Source: Xiphydria camelus
Taxonomy: Eukaryota; Arthropoda; Insecta; Hymenoptera; Xiphydriidae
Length of the DNA: 64,000 bases
Direction of reading: 5' to 3'
Assembly: GCA_963678675.1 (NCBI GenBank)
Contig: OY783195.1
Span: forward strand, 16,771,342-16,835,341
Under the pieces are notes generated by a model, which saw nothing but the letters and a program-made list of their open reading frames with translations, was not told the origin of the DNA and ran no database searches. The position numbers and the translations under genes are program-made. Of this stretch, positions 1-10,298 are shown one piece after another. Numbering within the stretch: the stretch's first letter is position 1; each line of letters opens with the position of its first letter.

Positions 1-91
1 GTAATGTCCATACTGAATTACGTGTTCCTGTGGTCAATCTGAACCAAAAAGTCTTAATACACAAGGGGTCTACAAGTCACCGTGTGTAAGT
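1..91 (+). mobile_element. 5' piece of a Tc/mariner-like element, inverted partner of 2010-2113
   Basis: The first ~90 bases closely match the minus-strand reading of 2010-2093 (similar order, small substitutions). The two pieces therefore lie as inverted copies about 1.9 kb apart. The window starts inside this copy, so its terminal repeat is not visible. It has no readable protein of its own. Confidence 0.55.
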
Positions 92-431
92 AAAAAAATG
101 AATACTAATACGTAAAACAGCTTTATTGAAGTGAAACTTCTTTGCTGAGGGGACTAAAAGCGCGGTATGCAACGAAAATTCCTCAAAAACCGTAACGAAA
201 CCCACACACTCCAGCGCTACCGTACGTGCCTCACTCAACAACCGATCTCGACCCTGCCCCATTCCACTTAGGCCCTTCGCACACAACGCTACGCAGGTAT
301 CCGATACTCGACGAGTATACACACACCACGCGGCGCGACTTTCGTCGGTGATGCTATATATTATACTCCCGCGACCGGCATGCTCAAGTGGCCGATAGTC
401 GCGTCGCCGAGACTGTTCCGTCGCACAATTA
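92..431. other. Unassigned repeat-like DNA
   Basis: No coding sequence is supported here. The motif GAAGTGAAACTTC at about 128-140 is a self-complementary word that recurs inside the hairpins at 1640-1844 and 35890-36312, so part of this stretch probably comes from the same MITE family. I see nothing else. Confidence 0.3.
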
Positions 432-879
432 TGTTTTCTTTTATTTTACAACGATCTATTTTGTTGTTTGGCAATATGTTTATATGTACTCGAAAGAGCT
501 CTTTCTGCTCTACAAAACTGTTATAATTGTTATTTCGAATAATTAAATTTTTCATTTTTTTTCTGGCTTAGAAATGGAATATCCAGGGGGCAAAAATCAG
601 CAGTTTTGACATCTGCTTTTCTTTGCTTTTCATCGAGGTCAAAAACTGCCGTATACGGAGAAGGTGTTGTAGGCGAGTCTTTGATAAAAAAGATGTCGAA
701 AATTCTGATTTTTTCCTCCTGGATATTCCATTTCTAACCCTGAAAAATAATAAAAAATTGTTATTCGAATAAACAATTATAACAGTTTTGTAGAGCAGAA
801 AGAGCTCTTTCGAATGAATATAAACACTTTGCGGGACAGCAAACAAATCGTTGTAAAATGAAAGAAAATAAAAGAAAAC
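432..879. mobile_element. Foldback MITE with a nested hairpin
   Basis: The arms at about 432-546 and 760-879 are imperfect reverse complements; both hold a GTTTTGTAGAGCAGAAAGAG-type core and AT-rich ends. Inside them lies a second inverted pair, GAAATGGAATATCCAG at about 570 against CTGGATATTCCATTTC at about 719. There is no coding capacity. This is a non-autonomous foldback element or two nested hairpins. Confidence 0.7.
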
Positions 880-1560
880 GCTACGAACTTATTTCCCAAC
901 TCAATAGCATCGCGATCATAAATACTTCGTCAAACTAGGGTTCATCTCGCCATCAGCGAAGCAGTACATTTCGGCGAATCCAGGCTGCTAATGAGTTCGC
1001 AGTTCCGCACCTTTCCTGAAAGGGTTAATTACTGGACGAATCGGAATGAACCTTTGCCGAAATATTCGGTTATCTATTGAAATCGTCATTTCTCTCCTTT
1101 ACAAAGCTGAATGCATTTCGAATGCATTCGAAATATAGCGGTATCTGCGAGAAGTGGTTCGTTGTAACGTGAATTGTAATTCGTTCGGTAATTAGCCTTC
1201 CGGGAAAAGTGCAGGACTGCACTTGCTTATGCTTGCTTGCTTTGGAGTGCTTATGTATATAAGCAGTCCTCGTTTGCCGAAACGTACCACCCGAACTGCG
1301 TGCACTATAATGTGCACTATAATAGAGTTTGTAATGTATGTGAAATTCTGAGAAACAGCGATTAATGTTTTATCACTGTCAAATTTTGAAGTAAAATTCC
1401 TTGATTCCGTTTATGATTTTCTAGAAATTTGTCAGTTTAGTGAATACTTCGTTCGTTCGATCAAAGTTACTTCGTATACTAAGAAAAGAGTTTATTTCCA
1501 ATTAATAAGTGTATACTGATTATGGCGGAAAAAATATTTTGTTAGACCAAGTAAGTAAAT
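880..1560. repeat. Dispersed repeat, partly shared with 13130-13290 and 58985-59150
   Basis: Bases 985-1200 resemble the segment at 13130-13290 (a CGCAGT-CCG-ACCTTTC core followed by TTA-GGACGA) and share the CGTCATTTCTC-CCTTTACAAAGCTGA stretch with 59010-59035. It is an old dispersed element of unknown class. No open frame of interest is present in 880-1560. Confidence 0.4.
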
Positions 1561-1639
1561 ATACTGGGTGATTCTTTAATATTGCGACAAACTTCAAGGA
1601 TGGGTTCCTTGGATGAAAATAAGAAAAAAAAACAAACAA

Positions 1640-1844
1640 AACGTGTGGCCGCCATACGCGGAAGAAGTGAAACTTCGATACCAGTTTCTCTGAATTTGAT
1701 TCCGATGGTATTAATTTCAATTGGCTCTATACAAGTCTTCTACAATGCTTCTTCGTAGAGCCAATTGAAATTAATACCACCGGAATCAAATTCAGAAAAA
1801 CTGGTATCGAAGTTTCACTTCTTCCGCGTGTGGCGGCCACACGT
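1640..1844. mobile_element. Hairpin MITE with near-perfect arms
   Basis: The left arm 1640-1738 and right arm 1750-1844 are almost perfectly complementary around a short loop. The ends read AACGTGTGGCCGCC and GGCGGCCACACGTT, and the GAAGTGAAACTTC word is conserved in each arm. The larger element at 35890-36312 shares the ACGTGT end and this word, so both look like one family. The high arm identity suggests a fairly recent insertion. Confidence 0.8.
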
Positions 1845-1856
1845 TTTTTTTTTTTT

Positions 1857-2113
1857 TTTTTTTTTCATTAGACAATAATTGAAATAAAATCCAATCATCA
1901 CATATTGTTCGAAATGACCACCTTGATGGTCAATACATAACTGTGCTCTTTGAGAAATCGTTGTTGTGGAGCGTAAAAGGATTTCATGGTCGTTATACGG
2001 AACACACGCATGGTGGCTTTTGGGACCCTTGTATATTAAGACTTTTCGGCCCAGATTGACCCCAAGAACACGTAAATTCAGTATGGACATTACATGACGG
2101 GACACCCTGTATA
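1857..2113 (-). pseudogene. Tc/mariner-like transposase C-terminal relic with adjacent 5' end
   Basis: On the minus strand an open stretch ends in RAQLCID-(HQ)-GGHFEQYV. A similar RxxLCIxxxGGHFEHLL tail closes many insect Tc1/mariner-like transposases (family knowledge). Upstream, 2101-2113 reads as ACAGGGTGTCCC in the same orientation, a common terminal word for such elements. The terminus sits only about 100 bases before the C-terminal coding part, so the body of the gene has been deleted. A run of T follows at 1844-1865. Confidence 0.5.
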
Positions 2114-2700
2114 TCTACATATACTTATATTATAATATCAAATTATATATGAATAAAAAATGTTTCTGACAGATTTTTAAAGTTAGAATTGACACAATGC
2201 AACATGCGAGTTCACTTAAAAAGTATGCTAATTATTATTCGGAAATATCTAACAATAAACGGCTAATAATATAATAACGGATAATATTTCGACATACCCT
2301 AGTAACATTCTGAGGGTTACTCGTTATTGATTGCGTAAAGGCACGCCTAAGCTTCGTACCTTAGAAAACTCACTTGGTATAGATTCATATGCTCAATATA
2401 TTGCATGGACCGTATTTATATCCGAGCGTAAAATACGTATACCCCTGTACATATGCATAGGAACTTTTCATTTTGTCTTAACTGGCGTAGTTTGACATCG
2501 TATGCGTAATTGTTGGCGTAAGTATTAGCGCTAGAAAAATGACCTATAAATAAGTCTATATAAAGCAAGTCTCTATGTATGTTTTTTGCTCGGACATACA
2601 TACAGCGATACGCTACAGAAAACGCGACGCTTTATAGCTAATATTTTTTAATTCAGTTTATTATAAATAGTATATTCCTATATATAATATACCGTATGTA
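2114..2700. other. AT-rich DNA, no feature seen
   Basis: This stretch is AT-rich with short palindromic words only. No coding frame with family resemblance or splice-like structure was seen. Confidence 0.3.
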
Positions 2701-3032
2701 CCAGGAGAATTCGAGCAAGTGCCGATACCTATGGCCGATAACTTAAAATTTGACTTCGGCAGTGTTTGCCGACGGTCGAGAATTTGATAGTTAGAGTTGG
2801 TTTGAGAAGAGTGCGCTGTGTGTGCTGCGTGAGAGCGAAAAGTGTCAAACGTCTGATTTCCCGATAGCTATCAATTCGAGAGATCGAAGTGTTTCGTCTA
2901 TTATTCAATACTTCTCAAGCACTCTTCTCAAGCCAACTCTGACTATCAAATTTTCGACCGTCGGCAAACACTGCCGAAGTCAAATTTCAAGTTATCGGCC
3001 ATAGGTATCGGCACTTGCTCGAATTCTCCTGG
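2701..3032. mobile_element. Foldback MITE, 'GAGTTGGCTTGAGAAGAGTG' family
   Basis: Outer arms 2701-2747 and 2986-3032 are near-perfect inverted repeats starting CCAGGAGAATTCGAGCAAG. The inner arm 2789-2880 carries GTTAGAGTTGG, GAAGAGTGCGCTGTGTG, TGCGTGAGAGCGAAAAGTG and ACGTCTGATTTCCCGATAGC, which recur at 25727, 26179, 29970 and, degraded, at 34340-34440. Much of the matching right inner arm is missing here, so this copy is internally deleted. Confidence 0.75.
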
Positions 3033-3074
3033 GACATACGCTATGCAGTTTATTGTTCTTGACTTTATATTATA

Positions 3075-4205
3075 TTAGGTGTACAAATAAGTTTTAGGAC
3101 ACTTTTGCAAAAATTCAAAATTTATTTTTGAAAAAAGTAAAATACATTTTTCATCAAAATAATCCCCCTCACTTTCAACGACCTTCAGCCATCTTTTAGG
3201 CAATTCACGGATGTCTTCCGCAAAGAAAGTTTCATCTTGCGAGATGAGGAAGTTATCAACCCATTTTTGGACTTCTTCAAATGTTTTGAATCGCACATCA
3301 GACAATTTGCATTTTCCGAAACAAATGAAAATCATTTGGAGTTGGAGCTAAGTCTGGTGAATACGCCGGGTGTGGTACAACTTCCCATCCGAGAGACATT
3401 AACATATCCTTGACCAGTCAACTTGTGGGTTGAGGCCTGGCGTTGTCATGGAGCAGTTTTACTGGACATTTTCCTTTGCCAATAAATGGACGCTTTTGAT
3501 CAATTTCTTGGTTTAATCGTATTAATTGTTGGCGATAGCGATCGACAGTAACTGTCTGGCCAGATTTCAAAAGTTCATAATGGAGTACGCCTTTCATATC
3601 CCACCATATACACAGCATGACTTTGTTACAGTGAATATTGCGCTTTGGCGTCAGCTCGCCGGGGTCAATCCAATGACATCAGCGTTTCGGATTATCAAAA
3701 TAAATCCACTTTTCATCGCCGGTCACAATTTTCTATAAAAAAAACTTTCTTTGTTACTTGTTGTAAAGATTCAAACATAATATGTCAAAACGGCTATTTT
3801 ATTTGCTTGAGTTTTGACTCTTTGGAGTGTGGTACCCACTTTGTCCCTTTTCGAATCTTTCCCAATGCTTCAAAGCGATAAGAAATAGTTGTTGAGTTAC
3901 TCCTAGCTGTTCTGAAAGTTGCTTTTTCCGTCTGGCAAGAGTTTTCATCCAGCAACGCTTGCAGTTCTTGCTCGTCCACCTTCACCTTCCCTACCCCGGT
4001 ACGTTCACGGCCACTAACATCAATATAACCGTCTTTAAATCTCGTATACCAATACTCACATCTACTTTTAGATACAATGTCGTCCCCAAGAACAGAACAG
4101 ATCGATTCACATGCTTTCCTAACACTTTTTCTTTGATGGAATTCATAGCGAATGCAGTGTCTAATAAAGAGCTTATCGGTCTGCCTGTTTTATTCACAGA
4201 ATTTA
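3075..4205 (-). pseudogene. Mariner transposase pseudogene
   Basis: The transposase would cut and paste the element, using a D,D34D catalytic triad in the family. Visible landmarks are WDMKGV (first Asp), HDNARP (second Asp) and the C-terminal WVDNFL...LPKRW block. At least three frame changes separate the N-terminal HTH part, the linker and the two catalytic blocks, and no single frame covers more than about 90 residues. A product is therefore not expected from this copy. Confidence 0.9.
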
Positions 4206-4337
4206 AAGGTTATATCTATGATTCCCTTATTTTTCGAGACTACATAATAAGTGCCACTATATCATATGTGAGCGGTAATTTTGAATTACTTTTATGACAC
4301 GGAATGGAAGTGTCCTAAAACTTATTTGTACACCTAA
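3075..4337 (-). mobile_element. Mariner transposon, nearly full length, transposase frameshifted
   Basis: A 29-bp terminal inverted repeat at 3075-3103 is perfectly matched at 4309-4337 and the element is flanked by TA on both sides (3073-3074, 4338-4339), the mariner target duplication. The length of 1263 bp is normal for mariner. On the minus strand the pieces read in order: an N-terminal HTH region (about 4205 to 3990), a segment beginning VDEQELQALLDENSC, the catalytic stretch [19 protein letters not shown] and LLHDNARP, and the C-terminal KTFEEVQKWVDNFL to PKRWLKVVESEGDYF. These lie in different frames, so the transposase is inactive. The ends contain GGTGTACAA as in mauritiana-subfamily mariners (inference). 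It lies in the intron just upstream of the exon at 4441. Confidence 0.93.
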
Positions 4338-4440
4338 TATTACGGGTAGCGTTTTACAAATTCATTAAATGATTATACGTTTTAAATAAATTCACGAAAA
4401 GTGCTATTCTCTAAAGTATAGACCATTGTTTTTTTTTCAG

Positions 4441-4640
4441 TAGCAGACAAATCTCCACCGCCGATTCGAAAAAGCTATACGCCAATTTCTTCCACTACCA
4501 ACAACGTAACTAGCACGCCCAGTTCGCGTAGTCCAAACACATCTCTGAGGCCGTTTTCAGTATTTGAACCTGTTTACGGCGATCCTCGTGGTTTCTACAC
4601 TCCTACTTCTAGAAGGAACAAGTCTTTGCATAGCCCGTAG
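4441..4640 (+). CDS. 3'-terminal exon of an unidentified host gene
   Basis: A good acceptor (polypyrimidine run then CAG at 4438-4440) precedes an open frame of 65 codons read from 4443 and ending in TAG at 4638-4640; two bases belong to a split codon. The product tail is rich in Ser, Thr and Pro with basic residues (for example SPPPIRKSYTPISSTTN and PVYGDPRGFYTPTSRRNK), a composition typical of a regulated, disordered C-terminus with SP/TP sites. The composition differs from the AT-rich surroundings. Upstream exons are not in the window or lie beyond the mariner-bearing intron. I do not recognise the protein; a relic exon is the alternative. Confidence 0.55.
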
Positions 4641-5128
4641 TCGCTGATAAGACGCGGACTGTTCAAAAGATCTACTGAACAATTAAGTGTAGTCGGACTG
4701 ATGAGTGGGTAAATATTTTGGAAGAATTTGCGCCTATATTATTTGGAAAACTAATTTTTCATATTATTGGCGGGGAGTGTAAATATTTTTAGAAGTTGAT
4801 AATTACGTTTGCTAAGCTGTGCAACGATCTTACGGCATCTACAAATATTAAAAGTTCGGCGATTCGAGATTTCATACGGTAATCTCAAGAAACTCTAGCC
4901 TACGATTTGTAGCTGGGAATGTGGACTGCTTTAGAAAATATTAAAGTAGGTACGTGATTTAAAACTGTAATTAGAAACATTACCTAAATGCCTATATTTT
5001 GTAGTACGCTTTTCATTATTAATTATTTTTAACGAGTGATGTGATGATTGAAAATGGGATTTTTCAACACTATACTATATATACTATACTATATTATATA
5101 TATAATTCTCTTCTACTTAGATATCTAT
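4641..5128 (+). other. Probable 3' untranslated region and intergenic AT-rich DNA
   Basis: This follows the stop codon of the exon above. No canonical AATAAA was seen in the first 150 bases, only AT-rich variants. No other coding sequence is visible. Confidence 0.3.
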
Positions 5129-5213
5129 ATATCGATGGCCTCAAATCAGAGAGGCATATACGCCATTATACGCGTATACTCGTACGCCCCTCTGACTTGA
5201 GGCCATCGATATT
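5129..5213. mobile_element. Short hairpin element
   Basis: ATATCGATGGCCTCAAATCA at 5129 pairs with TGACTTGAGGCCATCGATAT ending at 5213 around a ~30-base loop that itself contains ATACGCG-type palindromes. It is non-coding. Confidence 0.6.
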
Positions 5214-5338
5214 TATCAGAAGTGGGGAATAGCGCGTAGAGTTTGCAAATTCTTTCTAATGTCAAAGTTTTCCGTTCTTACAAAATCGTTCAACATTTGA
5301 GTATTACATAATGATCAATCAGGGCTGCTTTATATTAG

Positions 5339-5391
5339 TAATGATTTAATTGTTATTTATATTAATACATAAATAACAATTAAATCATTAT
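5339..5391. repeat. 22-bp perfect inverted repeat
   Basis: TAATGATTTAATTGTTATTTAT at 5339-5360 is matched exactly in reverse at 5370-5391 with a 9-base loop. It could be a small MITE end or a simple AT palindrome. From here to 5767 only AT-rich DNA is seen. Confidence 0.55.
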
Positions 5392-5767
5392 TTTCTTAAC
5401 GAAGTAATATGTATTCTGTTGTAAAAATGTAATACTTGCAAGCAAATTCTTACATACTGAGACGAGGAATAACGATGCATTTGAAGATTGCCTCTAATTA
5501 CAGCTGTCTATAATTTTTTATGGTTGATGCTGCATTTACGTATATGCTAGGATAGAAATCTACTAACTCGTCGCTATGCATAAACATTGTTCGAACTTGT
5601 TCAGGTTTAGAATTTGTAAGTAAGTTTATTATATGCAAAGTAGATATCTCAAATTCGACATGTTTCATCGAGTTATGACATTTTTACCACTTAGAGAACT
5701 TTAGTTCGATTACTTACATTACAAGGATAGAGAGTACGTTTAATCAAGTGCTATATTACTAAGATAT

Positions 5768-6350
5768 TACAGTAGGATCTCAATTATCTGAATTAACTGG
5801 GACCAAGCCTAGTTCGGATTAGCGAAAGTTCAGATAATGGAAGTTCAAATAAGTCACATGATGAGTGAATCGACGTTTCATAATAAAAACAATATAAATA
5901 AAACAATATTTGAAATATAACACAATCAATATATATTTTTAATTATAAACATTTATAAAAAAAATTGTAAAAATTGAATACTTAGTTTAGGGTTCATTTA
6001 TCATGAAATTCATAATTTCTTGTTGGCGAATGGCCAATGTTAATAAAAGAATTATCGATATGCATTTATGACTACGCGTTGCGAAAATCTAAATAATAAA
6101 GACTAAGAAAAGAATGGACAAGCGAACTGAAGGCCTGACATGCGATACGATACGTTTAAACACCACCGGCTTGATTTGTAACATTGTTACAAATCATATA
6201 ACGCGCGGGATATACGCCTTCCAAAATTCCGAACCGATTTTCAAATGTAATCGAAAATCTAAATGAAGCAAATCCGTGGTTCGGATATAGTTCAGACAAT
6301 CGAGCGTTCAAATACCAAAAATTTGGATAATATCGAGATCGTCTACTGTA
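5768..6350. mobile_element. Tigger/pogo-like non-autonomous element
   Basis: The ends read TACAGTAGGATCTCAATTATC and, in reverse from 6350, TACAGTAGACGATCTCGATA; both lie at TA. Subterminal GGATAA/GTTCGGAT words recur. CAGTAGxCTC plus (T/G)TTATCCG is typical of Tigger/pogo terminal repeats (family knowledge). No transposase is present in the 580 bp, so it is a deletion derivative. A fragment with similar ends is at 31810. Confidence 0.6.
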
Positions 6351-6827
6351 CATCAATGAACTATTGAAAATTAGTTAGCTTCGAAAGATGAAAGTTGATC
6401 GAGCTGAAAAAGATTTTGTGTGTGTATACTCTAAATTCGAGATGAACGACTTTAGCCATTATCTCAAAATTTCTTTCATAAATCAGATCAACATATAATT
6501 ACCGCTTGACATCATTCTCCTGGCCAAGTACCTTATTTAGATTAAGGCTAGATTATAATTAAGTCCGCTTGATTCTACATTTTCAAGATCCGACTTAAAG
6601 AATGCACTAATCGTTAGCTTTTTACTTCATTTTATAACATGATTCTGAGCATAATGATTTAAAGGTCAGCATATTAGGAAAATGTTGGTGTAAAGCCGTT
6701 TTCCAATCTATAAATTCAGTAATATCGTTTAAAGGTAGAGTACACTTTAAATAGGTACACTTCACGATTTTTTAAAGCTAGGTTAACGTAAAGCTTGGGT
6801 ATTAACGTATATACGAGTATATATTTG
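6351..6827. other. AT-rich spacer
   Basis: No coding or repeat structure was recognised between the Tigger-like element and the Gypsy 3' LTR. Confidence 0.3.
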
Positions 6828-7064
6828 GCAGTCAAATGGAGGGCTCGATGTAAGACTCTCTTTATTGGGTCGCGTCTCTACAATACAAGCGTCGAGACTG
6901 CTGTCACTACGTCTCCTTACGCCGGTGGTGCCAATCGCGGGGGGGGGGGGGGGCGCACCGGAGAGAAGCGCGCTGCTAGGAGTGGGAGAGGTTAGACGAA
7001 GTCAGCTCTTGGCACAAGAAGCCATTTACGGCAGTTAGGATGGCGGGATGACTGAGCCTCCACA
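6828..7064 (-). repeat. Gypsy 3' LTR
   Basis: It pairs with 11688-11896: the shared blocks include GTCAAATGGAGGGCTCGATG, CTCTTTATT, GGAGTGGGAGA and the TGTGGAGG end (minus-strand reading). A pure G run on the + strand near 6941-6955 accounts for part of the length difference. CTCTTTATT on + is AATAAAGAG on the element strand, the likely poly(A) signal. Confidence 0.85.
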
Positions 7065-7065
7065 G

Positions 7066-7078
7066 GCACTCCCCTTCC
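7066..7078 (-). promoter_or_regulatory. Polypurine tract of the Gypsy element
   Basis: Read on the element strand this is GGAAGGGGAGTGC, abutting the TGTGGAGG start of the 3' LTR. This is where plus-strand DNA synthesis is primed in LTR elements. Confidence 0.75.
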
Positions 7079-7317
7079 AGTAACGGCTGCAGGATGCAGG
7101 TGAAACGATACCGACTGCCTAGGGGTAGGCTTTGAGGGAAAAGGAAGCTGAGAGGGTGATCTTGAGGAGAGACTCCGCGTCTGGGTGTGTGTTGGGGCAG
7201 GTTGTGGAACGATGTCTACGAGGGGGTCTGTACGCGGGTTTCCTGCGTATTATTGCTAGTCGAATGAGCGGATGTTGGCAACGGGTCAGCTGCTTCGATG
7301 CAGGCGGGTTTCAGAGA

Positions 7318-8270
7318 TCACGTGGAGATGACCTTAGGCGTGCTGTTGATGTCGATGCGGTACAACGCTCCACTGATGCAATCCAGTATTTTGTGTGGAC
7401 CTATATACGGCGGTTGCAGCGTTTTTCTAATCGTTTCGACTCTCCTGAAGATGAACGAAGGGCGATGTATCCAGGTCGAGGTGGAAAAAAGTTTCGTAGG
7501 TGATGTGTGACGGGATCCTGGGGCCACGCGCAGGCTCTGCATGACCTGGCGGAGGTCTGAGACAAATGTCGGTACGTTGATATGCGGATGGTTGCTCGTG
7601 ACGAAGAAATCGCCTGGAATTCGTAGAGTCGTGCCAAAGAGCAACTCGGCTGGAGAGGCGTTGATGTCGTCATTGATTGTAGTTCTGAGGCCGAGGAGAA
7701 TAGCCGGGAGAGATTGCGGCCAGGGCGCAGCGGACTTGCACATGAGGGCTGCTTTTAGCGTATGGTGGAACCGTTCGACCATACCATTAGATTGGGGGTG
7801 GTATGGTGCGGTTTGGATGCGCTCAGCGCCGATGAGAGCTTCGAGAGAAGAGAAGAGGTCTGCTTCGAACTGTCCACCCTGGTATGTCGTGATGGTTGAG
7901 GGGCGTACCGAAGAGAGCGATCCAACCGTTGAAAAATGCGCGAGCGACCGTCGGTGCCTGTTGATCCGGAAGCGGAATTGCGGTAGGAGAAGCGTTCAAT
8001 GATCGTAAGACAGTATTGTATGCCAGAGCAGAGTGGCATCTTGACGAGATCCAGATGAATGTGGTCGAATCGGGCGTCGGGGGTCGCAAAGTCTGCGAGA
8101 GCTGTACGGTTATGTCGCGATATCTTTGCGCATTGGCAAGGCTGGCAGCATTGTGCTCAGCGCGCGATGTCTCTGCGCATGCTAGGCCAGCAGTATTTCT
8201 GTGCCATCGGGCGAACAGTGGCGTGGATGGTGGGGTGCGAGAGGTCGTGTGCCATACTGAAAGCTAGTTT
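7318..8270 (-). pseudogene. Gypsy integrase, fragmented
   Basis: The minus strand carries an HHCC-type zinc region (HPTIHA, then QCCQPCQCAKISRH) at about 8270-8090, a core start FDHIHLDLV, and the end NGMVERFHHTLKAAL at about 7790-7750 with its catalytic Glu. The C-terminal region includes SPAELLFGTTLRIPG. The core passes through at least three frames, so no continuous protein exists. The family inserts element cDNA into the chromosome. Confidence 0.8.
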
Positions 8271-9905
8271 CCTAAGGCTGGAGGGATGTACGGATGTATG
8301 ATGTTGTTGGAGATGGAGCACCATAGCTCGCTGCCGTCGATGTTAAGAAGTTGTAGTGCAAGCGTTTCGGAATTACGAATGTGTGGCAGGTCAGGATCGT
8401 CCTTCTGGTCAACACCAGAAGTGACCAGTGCCAAGGTCGTCAGGTTGAGTTTCGTTGGCATGTCGATAGCTTCTACACGAGACAGCGCGTCAACGACTAC
8501 ATTGTCTTCACCCTTCGTGTAAACAAACGTAGTGTGGAATTGCAGCAAAAGTCGAGTTGTCGCGACTGCCGAGGCGAGGCTTTGTCAGGCGCTTGATGAG
8601 GAGCGTGGGTAAGCGGTTTGTGATCGGTGAGAAGCGTGAAGGGACGTCCTTCCAAGATGCTACGGAAGTGGTTGACTGCGGCGAAGGCGGCCAGCAGTTC
8701 ATGGTCATACGTGCTGTAGCAACGCTCTGAGAAGAAGCCAAGGGGTCTCCAATGATCGTCAGATCTCTCCTGCTCGAGCGCGACACCTATGGCGGTATCG
8801 GACGCGTAGGTGTGCGGATGGAGGTTCGCTTCATATTTCAGAAAGGTGATGGTCGCGGCATTGACTAAGGCCAGTTTGGCGGCGGCGAACGTTTCCTCTG
8901 CTGCTATGTTCCACGTGAGGGGAGCTTTCTTCTTCTTCGGAGGCGCATCCTTGAGAAGGTCGTTGAGCGGGGCGAAAATGTGCGCCGCCTTGGGGAGACA
9001 GCGCCGATAGTAGTTGATGAGCCCAAGGAAGCGCCGGAGTTGAGTCGTGTCAATGAGCTTGGTGTAGGCCTGGATGGCGTCGAAACGAGAAGCTGGTGGC
9101 TTGGAGCATTCTGCGGAGACCTCGTACCCCAGATGGATGATGACATCCTTTGCTAGATTGAATTTATCGAGATTGATCCTCATGCCCGCTAATTGTAAGT
9201 GTAATGTGTCGAATAGCACGCGGAGGTGTGCGAGATGTTCATCGAGGCTGGCGGAAGCGACAATGATATCATCCAAGTAGGCACGAGCGACAGGTAGGTC
9301 ACGAAGAAAGTGGTTTGAGAAGACTGCGCCGCATTGTGGAGCCCAAGGGATGACCTAGTGAACTCGTACAGGCTGAACAGGGTGCAGATTGCTGTTTTGT
9401 GTTGGTCGTTTGGAGCTATAGGCAGCTGGTACGCTTTCTTGAGGTCTATGACTAAAAAGATTGTACCTCTTAAACCGAGCAGAAGATCCTCGATTATAGG
9501 CAGCGGGTAGCGGTCAGGAACTGTGCGACTGTTGAGCTGCCTGTAGTCGCCGACGATGCGGAACGAGCCGTTTGGCTTCAGGACTAGACGGAGCGGACTG
9601 GCCCAAGCGCTGTCGGAGGGGCGTACAATGCCCTGTTCGAGCAGAGTCCGGAATTCGGCGCGTGCGGCTTCTAGGCGTGGGCCTATGAGGCGACGTGGCC
9701 GAACTGCTCTATCGATATAGCGGTGCTGACTGGGGCGGCGAGGTCGGAGTATACCCTTAGGAGGACAGCGAACTGTCCTTCTGACACAGATGCCGAAATG
9801 GAGAGGCGACTGAGTGGACTGAGGCAGCGCTGATGAAATCGCAAGTGTGAGCGTCAGTGTCGGTGTTGATGAGGCGCCTGCGTGTGTGTTCGACTGCCAA
9901 ACCAT
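8264..9905 (-). pseudogene. Gypsy reverse transcriptase and RNase H, frameshifted
   Basis: From 9905 leftwards: a GIVRPSDSAWASPLRLVLKP block, DYRQLN, the motif A aspartate in VIDLKKAYQ, then a frameshift; the polymerase box reads as YLDD at about 9282-9270. LGLINYYRRCLP and ILEGRPFTLLTDHKPL mark the connection and RNase H domains. VYTKGEDNVVVDALSR (about 8510) closes the domain. It lies between protease and integrase as in Gypsy elements. At least two frameshifts break it. Confidence 0.88.
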
Positions 9906-10259
9906 AATGAGCGAGGAAGTCGGCTCCCCAGATCGGTGGGTTCATGTCCGCGATGAGGAAACGCCAAGAAAATGGGCGCCGTAGGCGTAGATTGAGGACA
10001 AGGCGATGCTCCCCAAATGTGGCGAGGCCGAAGCGTTGGCAGTTGCTAGTGTGAGCGGGTGCGAGTGCAGGTCTTATTTGAAGAGCGTGCGTGGTAGAAG
10101 CGAGACCAGTGAGCCGGTATCCACCAGGAAACGGAGGGTAGACGTCGTGTCGCGTACGTGCAGGCGATGTTCTGATGCTGCGCTAACCGTTGCCGCCTGC
10201 TGGGCGGAAGGCTTTAGTGGTTTCTCAGCAGGCTGTTGTGGGTACGAGGAGTCCTGCAT
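9757..10259 (-). pseudogene. Gypsy aspartic protease region
   Basis: The catalytic box FLVDTGSLVSLLP lies near 10115-10075 on the minus strand; downstream PIWGADFLAHYGL (about 9935) matches the I-GADFL-G block that follows the DTG in this clade. The two parts are in different frames. It would process the Gag-Pol precursor. Confidence 0.8.
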
Positions 10260-10298
10260 TGTGATGCGTTTTTTTCCGAAAGTACGGTGATACCAGCA

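Noticed and set aside
6941..6955. Regulatory G-quadruplex
   Set aside because: A pure G run in a decayed LTR that also varies in length between the two LTRs; nothing else supports a function.
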